From: CAZOWL01 sp964583605
GTDB taxonomy: Bacteria; Pseudomonadota; Gammaproteobacteria; Chromatiales; Chromatiaceae
DNA: 24,965 nt
Assembly: GCA_964583605.1 (NCBI GenBank)
Contig: CAZOWL010000066.1
Location: 1 to 24,965 of the forward strand
Direction: 5' to 3'
Part shown: positions 23,906 through 24,965 of the stretch, piece by piece
How positions within the stretch are numbered: position 1 is the first letter of the stretch
Layout of the letters: the number at the start of each line of letters is the position of its first letter
Notes under the pieces: model-generated
Told to the model about the DNA's origin: nothing
What the model saw: the letters and a program-made list of their open reading frames with translations, nothing else
Databases searched by the model: none
Program-made: the position numbers and the translations under genes

Positions 23906-24796
23906 ATGACTGAAGCGGCCCTAGGCCATGTCGTGGACGGCCTGGCAGCTGGCGAGCTGGTCCCGTTTCTCGGTCCCGGTGCCTTGGCTGGGGCCCTAGA
24001 CCGGGCAACCAATGAGCCCATCCCGGCGCACAACGAGAGCCTTATCCTCGGCCTCAACAATGGGCGGCCGATGTCCCCCCGCCTGATGTGGGAGTTCTCC
24101 CGGGCGGCGATGCATGTCGAGCAGAAGCGGGGGCGAGGTGCCGTCCAGCGCTTCCTCGTACACACCTATTCCGAGCGCGTCTGGACCCGGGCCCCGTTGC
24201 ATGGCTGGCTGGCCTCGCGGCGTCTACCCTTCGTCATCGACCTGAACCGCGACGCACAGCTGCAGGAGTGCTATGCCGATCGGCCGCACTTGCTGGTGCG
24301 GGGTGTCGCTCGCCTCGGTGGCACGGCGTACCGCTTCCGGATCCATCGTTGGGGCGGCGATAGCTACAGCGAGCAACATCAGGAAAGCGTGGACTGGGCG
24401 CTCCCGGTCCTGTTCAAACCGATGGGGAGCCCGACGCCAGATCCTGCCTTCATCGCCTCCGATGCCGATTATGTCGATTACCTCACCGAGCTGATGGGCG
24501 GTTTCGCGGTGCCCGATTTCGTGAAATCGGATCGTGTCGGGAGGCAGTATGCCTTGTTGGGTCTGCGGTTGAGCAGGGATACCGAGCGCATGCTCGTTAC
24601 GCACCTAATCGAAGGGGCAGGCCATCCGGCCGGTTGGGCCCTCCTCCCCGAGCCGACAGAAAAGGAGCGCCGGTTCTGTCGGCGTTTGGGGCTCGAGATC
24701 ATTTCCGCCGACGTCCAGGACCTCGTCGCCGCCTCGGGCGCTCGGCGTGAGCCTACGGACCTGATCTCGCTGGGCCATCAGGCCGTTGGCGACTAG
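23906..24796 (+). CDS. SIR2-like domain protein (divergent)
   Basis: This is a 296-residue soluble protein from the ATG at 23906, with AGGAG 8 nt upstream. The pattern resembles SIR2_2-type domains, NAD-binding Rossmann-like folds: a glycine-rich start GELVPFLGPGAL (16-27), a middle strand LPFVIDLNRDAQLQ (107-120) in the place of the usual T-N-Y-D motif, and VLFKPMGSPTPD (168-179) followed by ASDADYVDYLTELM (184-197), equivalent to the K-L-H-G-S and E-D-Y parts. The usual His of HG is replaced by Met, and Thr/Asn/Tyr of TNYD are altered, so catalysis of the sirtuin or NADase type is doubtful. Relatives act in protein deacylation or NAD-dependent defence. Another reading frame opens about 26 nt downstream on the same strand, suggesting an operon. 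Confidence 0.65.
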   Translation: MTEAALGHVVDGLAAGELVPFLGPGALAGALDRATNEPIPAHNESLILGLNNGRPMSPRLMWEFSRAAMHVEQKRGRGAVQRFLVHTYSERVWTRAPLHGWLASRRLPFVIDLNRDAQLQECYADRPHLLVRGVARLGGTAYRFRIHRWGGDSYSEQHQESVDWALPVLFKPMGSPTPDPAFIASDADYVDYLTELMGGFAVPDFVKSDRVGRQYALLGLRLSRDTERMLVTHLIEGAGHPAGWALLPEPTEKERRFCRRLGLEIISADVQDLVAASGARREPTDLISLGHQAVGD

Positions 24797-24822
24797 CCAG
24801 CCGGTCGCCATGGGAGGAGACG

Positions 24823-24965
24823 TTGTCGCTTACGGGGGCGGCGCCCTGGTGGATGGAGGTGAGTTGGGGCTGGCTCAGGGCGCTACGGGGGTACAATCGA
24901 GCTTGGCCGTCTAACGATCATGGGACGAGGCGAGCCACCCCAGATGATGAAATGCCGCCTCGTCC
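24823..24965 (+). CDS. possible start of a further gene, truncated by window end
   Basis: A TTG at 24823 is preceded by GGGAGG (24812-24817) at 5 nt and opens a frame that continues to the window edge (47 codons). The predicted N-terminus is tryptophan-rich (WWMEVSWGWLRALRGYNRAW at about 9-28) and then polar. An ATG at 24853 in the same frame is an alternative start. It lies 26 nt after the SIR2-like stop, which fits an operon. No family is recognised, and a short open frame in G+C-rich DNA can be chance. Confidence 0.35.
   Translation, partial: MSLTGAAPWWMEVSWGWLRALRGYNRAWPSNDHGTRRATPDDEMPPR

Noticed and set aside
24810..24914. A 34-codon frame MGGDVVAYGGG... after the SIR2-like gene
   Set aside because: Its ATG has no ribosome binding site; GGGAGG lies inside it and better serves the TTG at 24823 in another frame.

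Overview
The window is G+C-rich and densely coding. It looks like a gammaproteobacterial chromosome, plausibly a purple sulfur bacterium (Chromatiales/Chromatiaceae) or a close relative. This assignment is an inference from three things: the order tpiA - secG - tRNA-Leu(GAG) - nuo (secG next to tRNA-Leu(GAG) is also seen in E. coli), a DUF2782-type lipoprotein-sized secreted protein, and the style of the protein sequences. No rRNA, insertion sequence, phage gene or CRISPR array is visible.

Layout from left to right. (1) 125-2867 holds a complete AmmeMemoRadiSam set: an AMMECR1-domain protein and a MEMO1-like protein overlap on the minus strand, and the radical SAM partner is divergent on the plus strand across about 250 bp. 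The family is conserved from archaea to animals, and I know of no firmly established bacterial function. (2) After a gene-poor 361 bp stretch come an unrecognised three-helix membrane protein (3229-4329, minus) and cobyric acid synthase cobQ (4460-6040, minus). (3) 6132-21113 (minus) is a complete 14-gene nuoABCDEFGHIJKLMN operon for proton-pumping NADH:quinone oxidoreductase. nuoC and nuoD are separate genes, and NuoG lacks the cysteines of the off-pathway N7 cluster. A candidate sigma70 promoter and a GTG-started nuoA begin the operon. Most junctions overlap or are under 31 nt apart, but three gaps (F/G, I/J, K/L) are 130-225 nt long and each contains G+C-rich hairpins without U-tracts. (4) 21251-22628 (minus) is tpiA - secG - tRNA-Leu(GAG) followed by a clear intrinsic terminator, which separates this unit from nuo. 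(5) 22923-24965 holds a small exported DUF2782-like protein (plus), a convergent PilZ-domain protein (minus), a divergent SIR2-like protein (plus) and possibly the start of one more gene running off the end.

Functionally, the central 15 kb encodes respiratory complex I: NuoEFG form the NADH module, NuoBCDI the quinone-reducing connection, and NuoAHJKLMN the proton-pumping membrane arm. It is bordered by housekeeping functions (glycolysis, Sec translocation, leucine tRNA, cobalamin synthesis). The parts with least known biology are the AmmeMemoRadiSam trio, the membrane protein at 3229-4329 and the SIR2-like gene at 23906-24796. Starts were adjusted wherever a ribosome binding site or family length favoured an internal codon.
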